A stretch of 64,000 nt of DNA from NCBI RefSeq assembly GCF_000384295.1, contig NZ_KB913037.1:8309533-8373532 (forward strand), read 5' to 3'. The stretch is from Amycolatopsis balhimycina FH 1894 (GTDB lineage Bacteria; Actinomycetota; Actinomycetes; Mycobacteriales; Pseudonocardiaceae). Of the stretch, positions 26,313 to 34,995 are shown in pieces. How positions within the stretch are numbered: the first letter of the stretch is position 1; each line of letters begins with the position of its first letter. The position numbers were made by a program, and so were the translations under genes. The notes under the pieces are model-generated. The model searched no databases and was not told where the DNA came from. It saw only the letters and a list, made by a program, of their open reading frames with translations.

Positions 26313-26702
26313 TCACCCGGGGGCGGGCGCGTTCTCGTCGGCCTGCAGCATGCCGAAGATGTTGCCTTCGGTGTCCTTGCAGTACGCCAGCCACCCGACG
26401 CCCGGCACCGGGCTCTTCGGCAGGGCCAGCGTCCCGCCGGCGCGGTTGACCTCGCCGAGGGTGTGGTCGAGGTCGGCGACGTCGATCGTGTTGACGAAAC
26501 CGTGGACCGGGGCGGACGCCTCCGGGGCGGGGCCCTGGCGGGGGACGAGCCCGCCGTCGATGCCGTCCCCTTCGCCGGTCGTGATCACCCAATAGGGGAC
26601 ATCGCCCCAGCGTTCGAACTTCCAGCCGAACACCTTCGTGTAGAACGCAGCCGCGCGTTCGGGGTCACCCGCGTGGATCTCGAAGTGGACGGGTCGAGGC
26701 AT
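26313..26702 (-). CDS. VOC (glyoxalase/bleomycin-resistance fold) protein
   Basis: A 129-residue protein with two beta-alpha-beta-beta-beta halves: VHFEIHAGDPERAAAFYTKVFGW, then VDLDHTL-type segment DVADLDHTLGEV and KDTEGNIFGMLQ. The pattern is that of the PhnB/glyoxalase-like subfamily widespread in actinobacteria. Metal ligands may be His6 and a C-terminal Glu, but the substrate is unknown. A GAGGAGG ribosome site precedes the ATG. It is convergent with vapC, leaving a gap of seven bases. Confidence 0.85.
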   Translation of the reverse strand: MPRPVHFEIHAGDPERAAAFYTKVFGWKFERWGDVPYWVITTGEGDGIDGGLVPRQGPAPEASAPVHGFVNTIDVADLDHTLGEVNRAGGTLALPKSPVPGVGWLAYCKDTEGNIFGMLQADENAPAPG

Positions 26703-26779
26703 ACAGGCCTCCTCGGGCCGGGCCGTCAGGTGTGGCGAGACTACGCCTGACAGCCCGGCTCCGGGAGGTCACAAACCTG

Positions 26780-28186
26780 TCAAAGTGGCGGTCGCGCCGA
26801 AAGGGCGAGGTCGGCGTCGAAGTCCGGGAACCCGGCCGGGGCGCTGCGCAGGGCAAGCGGGGACGAGGCCTGTGATGACGCCGGCGGCAGGCCGGCCCAG
26901 CGCCGGACCGTCGCCGTGGCCGCGGCCGCGTCGGCCGGTGGCAGCTGCGCGATCTTCGATCCGTGGTTGCCGCCCGGCACGTAGTAGCGGTACGAGTCGC
27001 GGCTGCCGAAACCGAGTTCGAACGGCTCGGCGCCCCACGGGTCGTTCGAGCCGTACACGAACAGCAGCCGCGTGCCGCGGGACTTCACCCAGAAGTCGAT
27101 GTCGGGCATCGCCGGGTAGTCGAAGCGCGGGATCCGGATCGAGCTCGGCACGAACGTCTTCGGCTGGTCGGCGCCGGGGTAGCGCAGCAGGTCGCGGAGG
27201 TAGCCGTCGTACGCCTCGGGGGAGCCGAGCTGGGCCGCGGCCTGGTAGTAGTACGGGATGTAGGGCGCCAGGTCCTGGTCGGAGTAGGTGTTGAGGCTTT
27301 CCACCTTCTCGTACCAGGCGTAGACGTCCGCCGCCGGTGCTCCCGGCGCCGGCACCGTCGCGCAGTCCGCCTGCTTCTGGTACTGCCAGAAGGCGAAGTA
27401 CGAGTCGATCACCGAGATCTCGAGGGACTTGTCGGCCGAGCCGACGATCGAGAACGTCAGCCCGCGCTGCGCCGCGTCCGCCGCGGCGATCGCGCCCAGC
27501 TCGTCACGCCGCTTCAGCGCGTCGCGCTGGATGGCCTTCAGCGCGGCACGGCACGCCGGGTCGTCGCCGGCCCGGGACAGGAACCGGTTGTAGACGTCGA
27601 CCGGGTCGATGACGTCGTTCGGCGCGACGTACGGGATGGTCGCGTCGACGTCGCCGGGGAAGAAGCGCCGGAAGTACGTCGCGGTCATCCCGCCCTTGCT
27701 GCCACCCGTCGCCAGCCATTTGCCCGGGTAGATCGCCTTGAACGCCTGCACCGCGCGGTGCTCGTCGGCGGCGGCCTGCCAGATCGTCAGCTGCTTCGCC
27801 CAGTTCTCCGGCTCCGGCCGCGAAGGCGTGAAGTAGCGGTACTCCATCGACAGCTGGTTGCCGTCGACGATCTGCGTCGGCTCGGACCGGTTCGGCGAGC
27901 CGCTGACGTTGTAGCCGCTCGTGAACGCGACCGTCGGGGCGGCGAAGTCGCGGTGCAGCAGGGTGAACCGCTGCTGGAACGTGCCCGCGCCGGGGTGCCG
28001 GTGGTCGGCGGGCTGGGTGTAGGTCAGCTTGAAGAACCGGTACCCGGACGGCGCCGCGTCCTCCGACACGATCGTCAGCCCGGGGATCTTCCGCAGCTCG
28101 GCCTTGATGTCGGGGGCCGCCGCGGCCGCCGGGGCCAGGCCGGCCATCGCGAGCAGGACCGCGCCTGCGGTGAACAGTCTGCGCAT
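26780..28186 (-). CDS. Secreted S37-family tripeptidyl aminopeptidase-like peptidase
   Basis: A 468-residue exported serine peptidase. The N-terminus MRRLFTAGAVLLAMAGLAPA with AAAAAPD following is a Sec signal peptide. The nucleophile elbow reads TGGSKGGMT, the acid is likely in the YGSNDPWG segment, and the catalytic His in PGGNHGSKI. The pattern fits MEROPS S37 (PS-10), known from Streptomyces tripeptidyl aminopeptidases that trim N-terminal tripeptides outside the cell. Start ATG 28186 has a GGAGGG ribosome site and places the signal peptide at the N-terminus. Confidence 0.9.
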   Translation of the reverse strand: MRRLFTAGAVLLAMAGLAPAAAAAPDIKAELRKIPGLTIVSEDAAPSGYRFFKLTYTQPADHRHPGAGTFQQRFTLLHRDFAAPTVAFTSGYNVSGSPNRSEPTQIVDGNQLSMEYRYFTPSRPEPENWAKQLTIWQAAADEHRAVQAFKAIYPGKWLATGGSKGGMTATYFRRFFPGDVDATIPYVAPNDVIDPVDVYNRFLSRAGDDPACRAALKAIQRDALKRRDELGAIAAADAAQRGLTFSIVGSADKSLEISVIDSYFAFWQYQKQADCATVPAPGAPAADVYAWYEKVESLNTYSDQDLAPYIPYYYQAAAQLGSPEAYDGYLRDLLRYPGADQPKTFVPSSIRIPRFDYPAMPDIDFWVKSRGTRLLFVYGSNDPWGAEPFELGFGSRDSYRYYVPGGNHGSKIAQLPPADAAAATATVRRWAGLPPASSQASSPLALRSAPAGFPDFDADLALSARPPL

Positions 28187-28202
28187 CGAGCACACCCTCC
28201 CC

Positions 28203-28227
28203 GGTTCATGAACCCGGCTCATGAACC
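28203..28227 (-). promoter_or_regulatory. Tandem palindromic operator upstream of the S37 peptidase gene
   Basis: A perfect 12-bp palindrome GGTTCATGAACC (28203-28214) is followed by a near copy GGCTCATGAACC (28216-28227), centres 13 bp apart. They lie 17-41 bases upstream of the peptidase ATG, where a repressor would block transcription. Confidence 0.45.
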
Positions 28228-28438
28228 CTCCGTGGGACCCTCACAGAACCGGCGGCGGTCGGCAATCGGCTGTCCGGGCACAGAATCGGTCAGGGACCGA
28301 CTTTCGGCGGGTGGCGCGGCGCCCGAGGCGGCGTCCTCAGGGGTGCGCAGCCGCGCGCAATCTGCGAGTTGTCCGCGTGATCGGCGCCGGGCTACCGTCC
28401 GAATCCGGAGGCACCGGCATCGAGCGAGGGGGTCCGCC

Positions 28439-28939
28439 ATGAAGGTTTCCGACTGTCCCACGACGGAGGTCGAGGTCCGCGTCGACGCGCGGCCGGCCGA
28501 GGTCTGGTCCTGGCTGCTGGACGTCGACCTGCCGGCCCGGTTCTCCACCGAGTTCCAGGGCGGCGGCTGGGTCGAGGGCGCCGAGCCCGGCCTCGGCGCG
28601 CGGTTCCGCGGCCGCAACTCCCACCCGGTCGCCGGGGAGTGGGAGACGGTCTCGACCGTGACCGGGTACGAGCCCGGGCGCCTGTTCGCGTGGGCCGTGA
28701 TGGACGTGGCCAACCCGGCGGCGTCGTGGAAGTTCGAGCTCGTCCCGGACGGCGACGGCACGATCCTGCGCCAGTGGGCCCAGATCGGTCCCGGCCCGTC
28801 CAACCTGACCACGATCATCGGCTCGATGCCCGAGCACGAGGACGAGATCGTCGCGATGCGGCTCGGCGAGCTGCAGGCCAACATGCAGAAGACGGTCGAA
28901 GGCATCAAGGCGCTCGCCGAAAGCGGCGTGCGCGCCTAG
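28439..28939 (+). CDS. SRPBCC (START-like) family protein
   Basis: A 166-residue protein with the START-like fold pattern: VEVRVDARPAEVWSWLLDVDLP at the N-terminus, GRLFAWAV and ASWKFELVPDGDGTILRQWAQI in the sheet, and a long C-terminal helix ending TVEGIKALAES. It corresponds to polyketide-cyclase/dehydrase-like SRPBCC proteins that bind hydrophobic small molecules; the ligand is unknown. GAGGGGG serves as ribosome site. The stop codon overlaps the stop of the convergent crotonase gene. Confidence 0.82.
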   Translation: MKVSDCPTTEVEVRVDARPAEVWSWLLDVDLPARFSTEFQGGGWVEGAEPGLGARFRGRNSHPVAGEWETVSTVTGYEPGRLFAWAVMDVANPAASWKFELVPDGDGTILRQWAQIGPGPSNLTTIIGSMPEHEDEIVAMRLGELQANMQKTVEGIKALAESGVRA

Positions 28940-29676
28940 CGAAGTACCTTGTCCACATAGGACTTGACCGCGGCGAGCGTCGCCGGCGACCGCCACAGCC
29001 GCTCGACCTCCGGGTCGTCGGAGTGCCGGTACTCGGCGATCCGCTCGTGGAACGGCTGCCGGATCTGGGCCTTGGTGTGGGCGAACGGCTCGGCGGGCAG
29101 CTCGCCGAGCCGGGTCGCGACGCCGAGGGCGCGCTCGAGGACTTCCTCCGGGGCCGCCAGCTCGTCGGCCAGCCCGCGGGCGAGCGCGTCCGCACCGCCG
29201 AAGACCTCGCCGGAGAAGGTGAGCGAAGGCAGCGGCGCCGTCCCGTACGCGCAGCGCAGGATCTCCATCGCGGCCAGCGGGAACGGCACGCCGACGAGCA
29301 GCTCGGTGACTCCGATGGCGCCCGCGCCGAGCACCCGGTGGTCGCAGGCCGCGGCGAGCACCGCGCCCCCGGCCACGGCGTGCCCGTTCAGCGCGGCGAC
29401 CACCGGACGCGGGCAGCCGAACACGGCCAGCAGCGCGTCCGACAGCAGCGGCAGGAACTCCGAGACGTACGGCGCGCCGCCCTCGTCGAGCCGCTTGAGG
29501 TCGACGCCCGCGGAGAAGATGCCGCCGGTGCCGGTGAGCACCACCGCGCGGGCCCGCTCGGCGTCTTCCAGCCGGAGCACCAGCTCGCGGCAGGAATCCG
29601 TGTCGAGGGTGTTGCCCTTGCCGTGGTCGATCCGCAGCACGGCGACGTCGTGGTGGCTCTCCAGGATGATCGGCAC
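28936..29676 (-). CDS. Enoyl-CoA hydratase/isomerase (crotonase) family protein
   Basis: A 246-residue crotonase-fold protein. The oxyanion-hole segments are GIFSAGVDLKRL and NGHAVAGGAVLAAACD. The second usual glutamate position reads GVTELLVGVPFP, so one of the two hydratase glutamates is retained (E in TELLVG), suggesting an isomerase or non-hydratase activity. A -10-like TACGGT (29683-29688) ends six bases before the GTG start, indicating a leaderless message. Confidence 0.88.
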   Translation of the reverse strand: MPIILESHHDVAVLRIDHGKGNTLDTDSCRELVLRLEDAERARAVVLTGTGGIFSAGVDLKRLDEGGAPYVSEFLPLLSDALLAVFGCPRPVVAALNGHAVAGGAVLAAACDHRVLGAGAIGVTELLVGVPFPLAAMEILRCAYGTAPLPSLTFSGEVFGGADALARGLADELAAPEEVLERALGVATRLGELPAEPFAHTKAQIRQPFHERIAEYRHSDDPEVERLWRSPATLAAVKSYVDKVLR

Positions 29677-29777
29677 GGGCCGACCGTACCGCGGTGCCGC
29701 GGGCCGGTCAGGTCTTACCGCTCAACCGGACGACGCCGAAGTGCTCACGGTGCGCCGGCTCGGTGACCTCCGCCGGG

Positions 29778-29805
29778 GTCGGTTCCCGGCCGGCCGGGAA
29801 CCGAC
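29778..29805. repeat. 28-bp perfect palindrome
   Basis: GTCGGTTCCCGGCC is followed directly by its reverse complement with no loop. It lies in the 206-bp gap between the ABC permease stop and the crotonase start. It may act as a second terminator for the ABC operon or as a protein site; no function can be assigned from sequence. Confidence 0.6.
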
Positions 29806-29856
29806 GACCCGGCCCGCCGCATGCCCAGCCGGTGCCATTCCACCACGGTGGTCATT

Positions 29857-29880
29857 CCCGCGGCGTACGCCCGCCGCGGG
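29857..29880 (-). terminator. Terminator of the hydrolase-ABC operon
   Basis: CCCGCGGCG, a six-base loop, then CGCCGCGGG: nine perfect base pairs starting three bases beyond the permease stop codon. Confidence 0.7.
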
Positions 29881-29882
29881 CC

Positions 29883-30806
29883 TCAGCTGGTGATGTCTTT
29901 TCGGGCGAACCGCCGCCCGGCGTACAGGAAGAACACCGTCCCGTAGATCACCGCCGACAGCATGCCGCTCGCCAGGTTGGTCCAGTCGACGTCGGTGGAG
30001 ATGAGATCCATCCACGAGAACGCGTAGTGCGTCGGCAGGTAGTTGCGCAGGCCCTCCAGCGCGGTGATCTGGTCGAGGATCTGTGACAGGATCGCCACCA
30101 GCACCGCGCCGCCGACCGCGCCGAGCGGGGCGTCGGTCGAGACGCTCAGCGCCAGCGCGAGCCCGGCCACCCAGGCCAGCTGCAGGATGATGTACACAGT
30201 GGACAGCCCGATGGCGAGCAGGCTGTCGCCGAAGGACACCGCGTCGCCGGTCGGGCTGATCGCGGCGCCGGCGCCGTACCAGAGCACGCCGACCCCGAGC
30301 GAGACCAGCGGCAGCAGCACCAGCGCCGCCGCCGACAGCAGCCCGGACACGATCGCCTTCTGCCGCAGCACCCGCTGCCGCGGCACCGGCACGGCCAGCA
30401 GGTACTTCAGGCTCGACCACGACGCCTCGCTCGCGATCGTGTCGCCGAAGAACAGCGCGACGATCATCGGCAGCAGGAACGTCCCGGACACGAACAGCGC
30501 CAGCACGACGAAGTTCGGCGCGGACGCCGTGGCCAGGTCGACGAACCCGCCGCTGCGCCGGTTCGGGCTCGACTGCCCGAGCTGGAACGCGATCACCAGG
30601 ATGAACGGCAGGACGGCGACGAACCCGAGCAGGAACTGCGTGCGCCGCCGCCGCAGCTGGCGCCGCAGTTCGACGCCGAGCCGCAGCGTCCGCCGCGCCG
30701 AGTAGCCCTCGACCGCGCCGTCCGGCCCGACGCCCGCGTGCTCGTGCGACGCGACGTCGCTCAGCTCGTCCAGCGCGTGCGGATCGGTGTGCACACCCTC
30801 ACTCAC
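29883..30806 (-). CDS. ABC transporter permease (ABC-2 type)
   Basis: A 307-residue membrane protein with six predicted helices (for example FLLGFVAVLPFILVIAF and LALALSVSTDAPLGAVGGAV) and an N-terminal cytoplasmic segment of about 55 residues. It fits the ABC-2 permease class that partners with a single ATPase chain. The GTG start overlaps the stop of the upstream hydrolase-ATPase gene by four bases, so the two are translationally coupled and should form one transporter. The substrate is not evident. Confidence 0.88.
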   Translation of the reverse strand: MSEGVHTDPHALDELSDVASHEHAGVGPDGAVEGYSARRTLRLGVELRRQLRRRRTQFLLGFVAVLPFILVIAFQLGQSSPNRRSGGFVDLATASAPNFVVLALFVSGTFLLPMIVALFFGDTIASEASWSSLKYLLAVPVPRQRVLRQKAIVSGLLSAAALVLLPLVSLGVGVLWYGAGAAISPTGDAVSFGDSLLAIGLSTVYIILQLAWVAGLALALSVSTDAPLGAVGGAVLVAILSQILDQITALEGLRNYLPTHYAFSWMDLISTDVDWTNLASGMLSAVIYGTVFFLYAGRRFARKDITS

Positions 30807-33676
30807 GACTCTTCTCCGACCAGTTGCAGGAACGCGTCTTCCAGCCGGCGCCGGGGGCCGGCCTGCTCCACCGCGACCCCGGCGCGGACCAGCGCCGCCA
30901 CCGCTTCGGCGCGTGGCAGCCCGTCGAGGTCGGCGTGCACGAGGTCGCCGTCGACGTCGACCTTGGTGACCCCGCCGACCGCCTTCAGCGCCGCCGCGGC
31001 CGCGGCCGGGTCGCCGACCCGGAACGTCGCCTCGCCGCCGGCCGCGGCCAGCTCGCCGACCTCGCCCGAGGCGACCAGCGAGCCGCGGTGCATGACCACG
31101 ACGTGCGTGCAGGTCTGCTCGACCTCGGCCAGCAGGTGGCTGGACACCACCACGGTGCGGCCGGTCGCGGCGTACCGCTTCAGCACCTCGCGCATCTGGT
31201 GGATCTGGGGCGGGTCGAGCCCGTTGGTCGGTTCGTCGAGCACCATCAGCTCCGGCAGGCCGAGCATCGCCTGGGCGATCGCCAGCCGCTGCCGCATGCC
31301 CTGGCTGTAGGTCCGGACGCGCCGGTCGACGGCCGTGCCGAGCCCGGCGATCTCCAGCGCCTCCGCGAAGTGCGCCTTCTCGGCCGGCCGCCCGGTCGAA
31401 GCCCAGTACAGCTCGAGGTTCGCCCGGCCGGACAGGTGCGGCAGGAAGCCGGACCCTTCGACGAACGAGCCGATCCGCGACAGCACCGGGGCGCCCGGGG
31501 TGATCTTGTGCCCGAACACGCGGATGCCGCCCTCGGTCGGCGTGATCAGGCCCATCAGCATCCGCAGCGTGGTCGTCTTGCCCGCGCCGTTCGGCCCGAG
31601 CAGGCCGAGCACCTGGCCCGGCTCGACGCGGAAGGAAAGGTCCTTCACCGCGACGAACCCGCCCGCGTACTGCTTGCGCAGCCCTTCGATGACCAGCGGC
31701 GTGGTGGCGAGCTCCGGGTCGACGTCGGTGGCGCGGCGGCGGCGCAGTGCCGCGAAGAGCACCACGGCCACGCCGATCGCCAGCGTCACGCCGATGCCGG
31801 CGAGCTGCCCGGCCGGGGCCGGGGAGCCGACGGACGCGCCGGGCACGATCGGCACGGCCAGCGCGGCGCCGCCGGCCAACCCGATCCGGAACACCGCGGG
31901 CGCGGCCGGGGCGGCGAACGCCTGGTCGGTGGTGCCGACGACCAGTCGCAGCGAGTGCCCGCCCTCGATCGGCCGGACGATGCCGGGCAGCGTCACCGTG
32001 ACGTCGACCGGCGTGCCGTCGGCGGGCAGCCCGCTCACCCGGAACGGGGCGATCGCGTTGGCCGGCAGCACCCGCGAGCCGTCCTGTCCGACGTCGTAGA
32101 GCTTCGCGAACAGCACCGCGTCCGGCTGCGGATGCGCCGGGTCCGCGGCGACCTGCAGCCGCACGGTCGACGAGCCGCTGACGACGATCTGGCTGTCCAC
32201 CGGCGCCGTGGTGAACTGCGCGGCCTGGCCGGGCGGGTCGTTGCTGAACAGCGCGCCCAGCCGTGACGTGCTGCTCGCGACGCCGTTGAGGCCCGGGATG
32301 CCGCTCACCGCGGAGGGGTTCGCCCCGGCCGGGCGCACGACGGGCTGCGCGGGACCGGTCAGCGCCAGCAGCCGCCGTTCGGTGGCCGGGCCGGTCAGCC
32401 CGGGATAGGCCGGGGCGTTGACGGTCCGGACCGACGGGGTTCCGTTGGCGCGCAAGGTGCCCTGGACGTCGTAGCTGAAGCCGGTGCCGGGATCGCCGCC
32501 GGCGACGGCCGTCCACAGGAAGTCGGCGATCTTCGCGCGCAGCTGCGGTCCCGGCTTCCCGCCGTCGTGGCCGCCGGTGTACCAGATCGTCCGCACCTTG
32601 CCGCCCGCCGCGGTGATCTGGCGGGCGGTCGCGTCGGACTGGTCGAGACCGAACAGCGTGTCGCTCTCGCCCTGCACCAGCAGGGCCGGCACGGTGATCT
32701 TGCCCGTCACGGACGCCGGGGAGACGCGGCGCAGCAGGTCGATGCTCGCCGGGCTCGCCTGGCCGGTGGTGCCCAGCTCGGTGTAGGCGCGGCAGACCGC
32801 GGCGGTGAACCGGCCGCACGGGTCGGCCGGACCACCCTGCCGCCCAGCCGGGCCGCCCCCGCCGGGCGGCACCGCCGGGACGGCGGCCGCCGCGCCGGCC
32901 CCGGCGGCGCCGGTGGAACCGGTGTCGGTCTCCTGTCCGGCCTCCGGCGCTTCGGCGGACGGCGAGCCGCTCGCCGCGGCCCCGGAACCGGCCGAGAAGA
33001 AGATGCCGGCCCAGCTCTTCTTGAACACGCCGCCGGGCGCGAACGCGCCGGCGGCGGGGGTGCCCGGGGCCGCCTGCGCGGGGGCCGCCGCGTTCGGGAT
33101 GAGGCCCTGCGCGAGGTCGTTGTAGGTGATCACCGGGGCGACCGCGTCGACGCGCTTGTCCGTGCCGGCCAGCAGCAGCGCGAGCGCGCCACCGTAGGAG
33201 GCGCCGGTGACGGCGACCTCGGGGTCCCCCTTGGCGTCGAGCGTCACCTGGTGCCGCGCGACGAGCCGGTCGATCAGGCGGCTCGCGTCGGCGACCTCGC
33301 CGTCCGGGTCGTTGAGCCCGATCTTGCCGGTGCTCTTGCCGAACCCGCGCGCGGACCACGTCATCACGACGAAGCCCTTCCGCGCGAGCTCACGGGCGTC
33401 GTCGGCGACGCTGTTCTTGTCCCCGCCGAAGCCGTGCGCGAGCAGCACCGCGGGCGCGGGCACGGTCGCCGGGAGGTAGGTCGTCGTGTCGATCTTGACC
33501 TGCGTGGCCGAGCCGGGCGCGGCGGGCAGGTCGATCAACGCGTCCTGCGCGGGCACCGGCGGGGCCGCCGCCGGGCGCGTGATCCAGAAGACCGCGCCGG
33601 CGGCCAGGACCACGACGACGGCGGCGAGCGCGGTGAGGCGGGCTCCGCGGGTGCGCGGGAGCGGGAGTCGGGGCAC
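30803..33676 (-). CDS. Membrane-anchored alpha/beta-hydrolase (S15-like) fused to ABC ATPase
   Basis: A 957-residue fusion. Residues about 10-30 form a membrane anchor. Residues 60-400 are a CocE/S15-like alpha/beta-hydrolase with nucleophile motif GASYGG (about 158) and a Gly/Ala/Pro-rich insert near 205-305. Residues 400-590 resemble the beta-sandwich C-domain of X-Pro dipeptidyl peptidases. A second membrane helix (about 625-644) leads into an ABC ATPase with Walker A GPNGAGKT, signature YSQGMRQ and Walker B LMVLDEPTNG. The topology places the hydrolase outside and the ATPase inside. I chose GTG 33676 because TACGGT ends six bases upstream with AGGACA at -35 spacing; GTG 33715 is an alternative giving 13 more residues. 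Confidence 0.88.
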   Translation of the reverse strand: MPRLPLPRTRGARLTALAAVVVVLAAGAVFWITRPAAAPPVPAQDALIDLPAAPGSATQVKIDTTTYLPATVPAPAVLLAHGFGGDKNSVADDARELARKGFVVMTWSARGFGKSTGKIGLNDPDGEVADASRLIDRLVARHQVTLDAKGDPEVAVTGASYGGALALLLAGTDKRVDAVAPVITYNDLAQGLIPNAAAPAQAAPGTPAAGAFAPGGVFKKSWAGIFFSAGSGAAASGSPSAEAPEAGQETDTGSTGAAGAGAAAAVPAVPPGGGGPAGRQGGPADPCGRFTAAVCRAYTELGTTGQASPASIDLLRRVSPASVTGKITVPALLVQGESDTLFGLDQSDATARQITAAGGKVRTIWYTGGHDGGKPGPQLRAKIADFLWTAVAGGDPGTGFSYDVQGTLRANGTPSVRTVNAPAYPGLTGPATERRLLALTGPAQPVVRPAGANPSAVSGIPGLNGVASSTSRLGALFSNDPPGQAAQFTTAPVDSQIVVSGSSTVRLQVAADPAHPQPDAVLFAKLYDVGQDGSRVLPANAIAPFRVSGLPADGTPVDVTVTLPGIVRPIEGGHSLRLVVGTTDQAFAAPAAPAVFRIGLAGGAALAVPIVPGASVGSPAPAGQLAGIGVTLAIGVAVVLFAALRRRRATDVDPELATTPLVIEGLRKQYAGGFVAVKDLSFRVEPGQVLGLLGPNGAGKTTTLRMLMGLITPTEGGIRVFGHKITPGAPVLSRIGSFVEGSGFLPHLSGRANLELYWASTGRPAEKAHFAEALEIAGLGTAVDRRVRTYSQGMRQRLAIAQAMLGLPELMVLDEPTNGLDPPQIHQMREVLKRYAATGRTVVVSSHLLAEVEQTCTHVVVMHRGSLVASGEVGELAAAGGEATFRVGDPAAAAAALKAVGGVTKVDVDGDLVHADLDGLPRAEAVAALVRAGVAVEQAGPRRRLEDAFLQLVGEES

Positions 33677-33921
33677 GACGTGACCGTATGTGAACTTTCC
33701 TGAGAGTGTCCTCACCGGCTCACGGTGATCACACGCCGATCACTCGCCGGGGACCACCTGGTGGACCAAAGTGACCAGAATTACAGGACCAACCCGGTGA
33801 CGTGCGCGATCCTGGCTGGCGCTCAGGTGGCGGCAACCGGCACACTGGACGCGCTGTGAGGGGAGTATTCCTTCGCGGCGGTGTCGTCAGCACGGTGGCC
33901 CTGCGCCCCCCGGCACCGTCG
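33677..33921. promoter_or_regulatory. Divergent intergenic region with operator-like palindrome
   Basis: This gap contains the hydrolase-ABC promoter (TACGGT at 33683-33688 on the minus strand) and a near-perfect palindrome GGACCACCTGGTGGACC at 33751-33767, mismatched only at its third positions and centre. I see no convincing gene in it. The palindrome could serve either divergent transcript. Confidence 0.4.
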
Positions 33922-33983
33922 GCCGGTGTTCGCACCGGCGGAAGAGACCTCCGGTTAGTTGCTCATGCGCACTATCCGGAGGT
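33922..33983 (+). promoter_or_regulatory. Structured leader of the TerC gene with sequestered ribosome site
   Basis: Two hairpins precede the gene: GCCGGTG-TTCG-CACCGGC (33922-33939, UUCG loop) and ACCTCCGG/CCGGAGGT (33947-33954 with 33976-33983). The second stem contains the whole ribosome site GGAGG (33978-33982), ten bases before the ATG. Pairing would block initiation, so a switch or chaperone could control translation. I do not see the yybP-ykoY manganese riboswitch core. Confidence 0.55.
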
Positions 33984-33992
33984 TCGAGTTCC

Positions 33993-34955
33993 ATGACTGT
34001 CCCCCTGTGGCTGTGGATCGCCACGATCGGTGGCCTGCTCGCGCTGATCGCGCTGGACCTGGTCATCGTCGATCGCAAGCCGCACGAAGTGACCACGGGG
34101 GAAGCCGCCCGCTGGGTGATCTTCTACGTCTCCTGCGCGATCCTCTTCGGCATCGGCGTGTGGATCTTCGCCGGGCACGACCCGGGCGTCGAGTTCTTCA
34201 CCGGGTACATCACCGAGTACTCGCTGAGCGTCGACAACCTGTTCATCTTCATGATCATCATGACGTCGTTCAAGGTGCCCGCCATCCACCAGCACCGCGT
34301 GCTGCTGGTCGGCATCCTGCTCGCGCTGGGCATGCGCAGCGTCTTCATCGCGATCGGCGCGGCGCTGATCGAGCAGTTCGTCTGGGTCTTCTTCCTGTTC
34401 GGCGCGGTGCTCGTCTGGACGGCGGTCAGCATGCTGCGCAGCAAGGGCGCGGATGAGGAGTACCACGAGAACGCCGTCACCCGGCAGGTCCGCAAGATCG
34501 CCCCGGTGACCGGCGACTACCACGGCCACCAGTACACGGTGAAGGTCGACGGCAAGCGGATGATCACGCCGATGCTGCTGGTCATCGTGGCGATCGGCTC
34601 GGCGGACCTGCTCTTCGCCGTCGACTCGATCCCGGCGATCTTCGGCATCACGCAGGAGGCGTTCCTCGTCTTCACCGCCAACGCGTTCGCGCTGATGGGC
34701 CTGCGGCAGCTGTACTTCCTGCTCGGCGGGCTGGTGACCAAGCTGGTCTACCTCACCTACGGCCTCGCGGTGATCCTCGCCTTCATCGGGGCGAAGCTGT
34801 TCCTGCACGCGCTGCACGAGTACCACGTCGTGCCGGACTGGCTGGACATCAACAACTGGATCTCTCTCGGCGTGATCGTCGTCGTGCTCGCCGTGACGAC
34901 GGTGGCCAGCCTGGCCAAGGCCCGGCGCGACGAGCGGAAGCAAGTCCCCGCGTAA
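33993..34955 (+). CDS. TerC/Alx family integral membrane protein
   Basis: A 320-residue protein with about eight membrane helices. The TerC pattern is clear: TEYSLSVDNLFIFMIIM and, in the second half, GSADLLFAVDSIPAIFGIT, each with the conserved intramembrane aspartates. Family members are linked to tellurite resistance and, in Alx/MeeF proteins, to manganese export coupled to exoprotein metallation. Mn2+ export is the best guess here but is inference. Its leader sequesters the ribosome site, which would suit metal or pH control. Confidence 0.92.
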   Translation: MTVPLWLWIATIGGLLALIALDLVIVDRKPHEVTTGEAARWVIFYVSCAILFGIGVWIFAGHDPGVEFFTGYITEYSLSVDNLFIFMIIMTSFKVPAIHQHRVLLVGILLALGMRSVFIAIGAALIEQFVWVFFLFGAVLVWTAVSMLRSKGADEEYHENAVTRQVRKIAPVTGDYHGHQYTVKVDGKRMITPMLLVIVAIGSADLLFAVDSIPAIFGITQEAFLVFTANAFALMGLRQLYFLLGGLVTKLVYLTYGLAVILAFIGAKLFLHALHEYHVVPDWLDINNWISLGVIVVVLAVTTVASLAKARRDERKQVPA

Positions 34956-34995
34956 GTCGTTCGCAGCGCTAAGGAATTCCGGTACGGTCGGGGAT

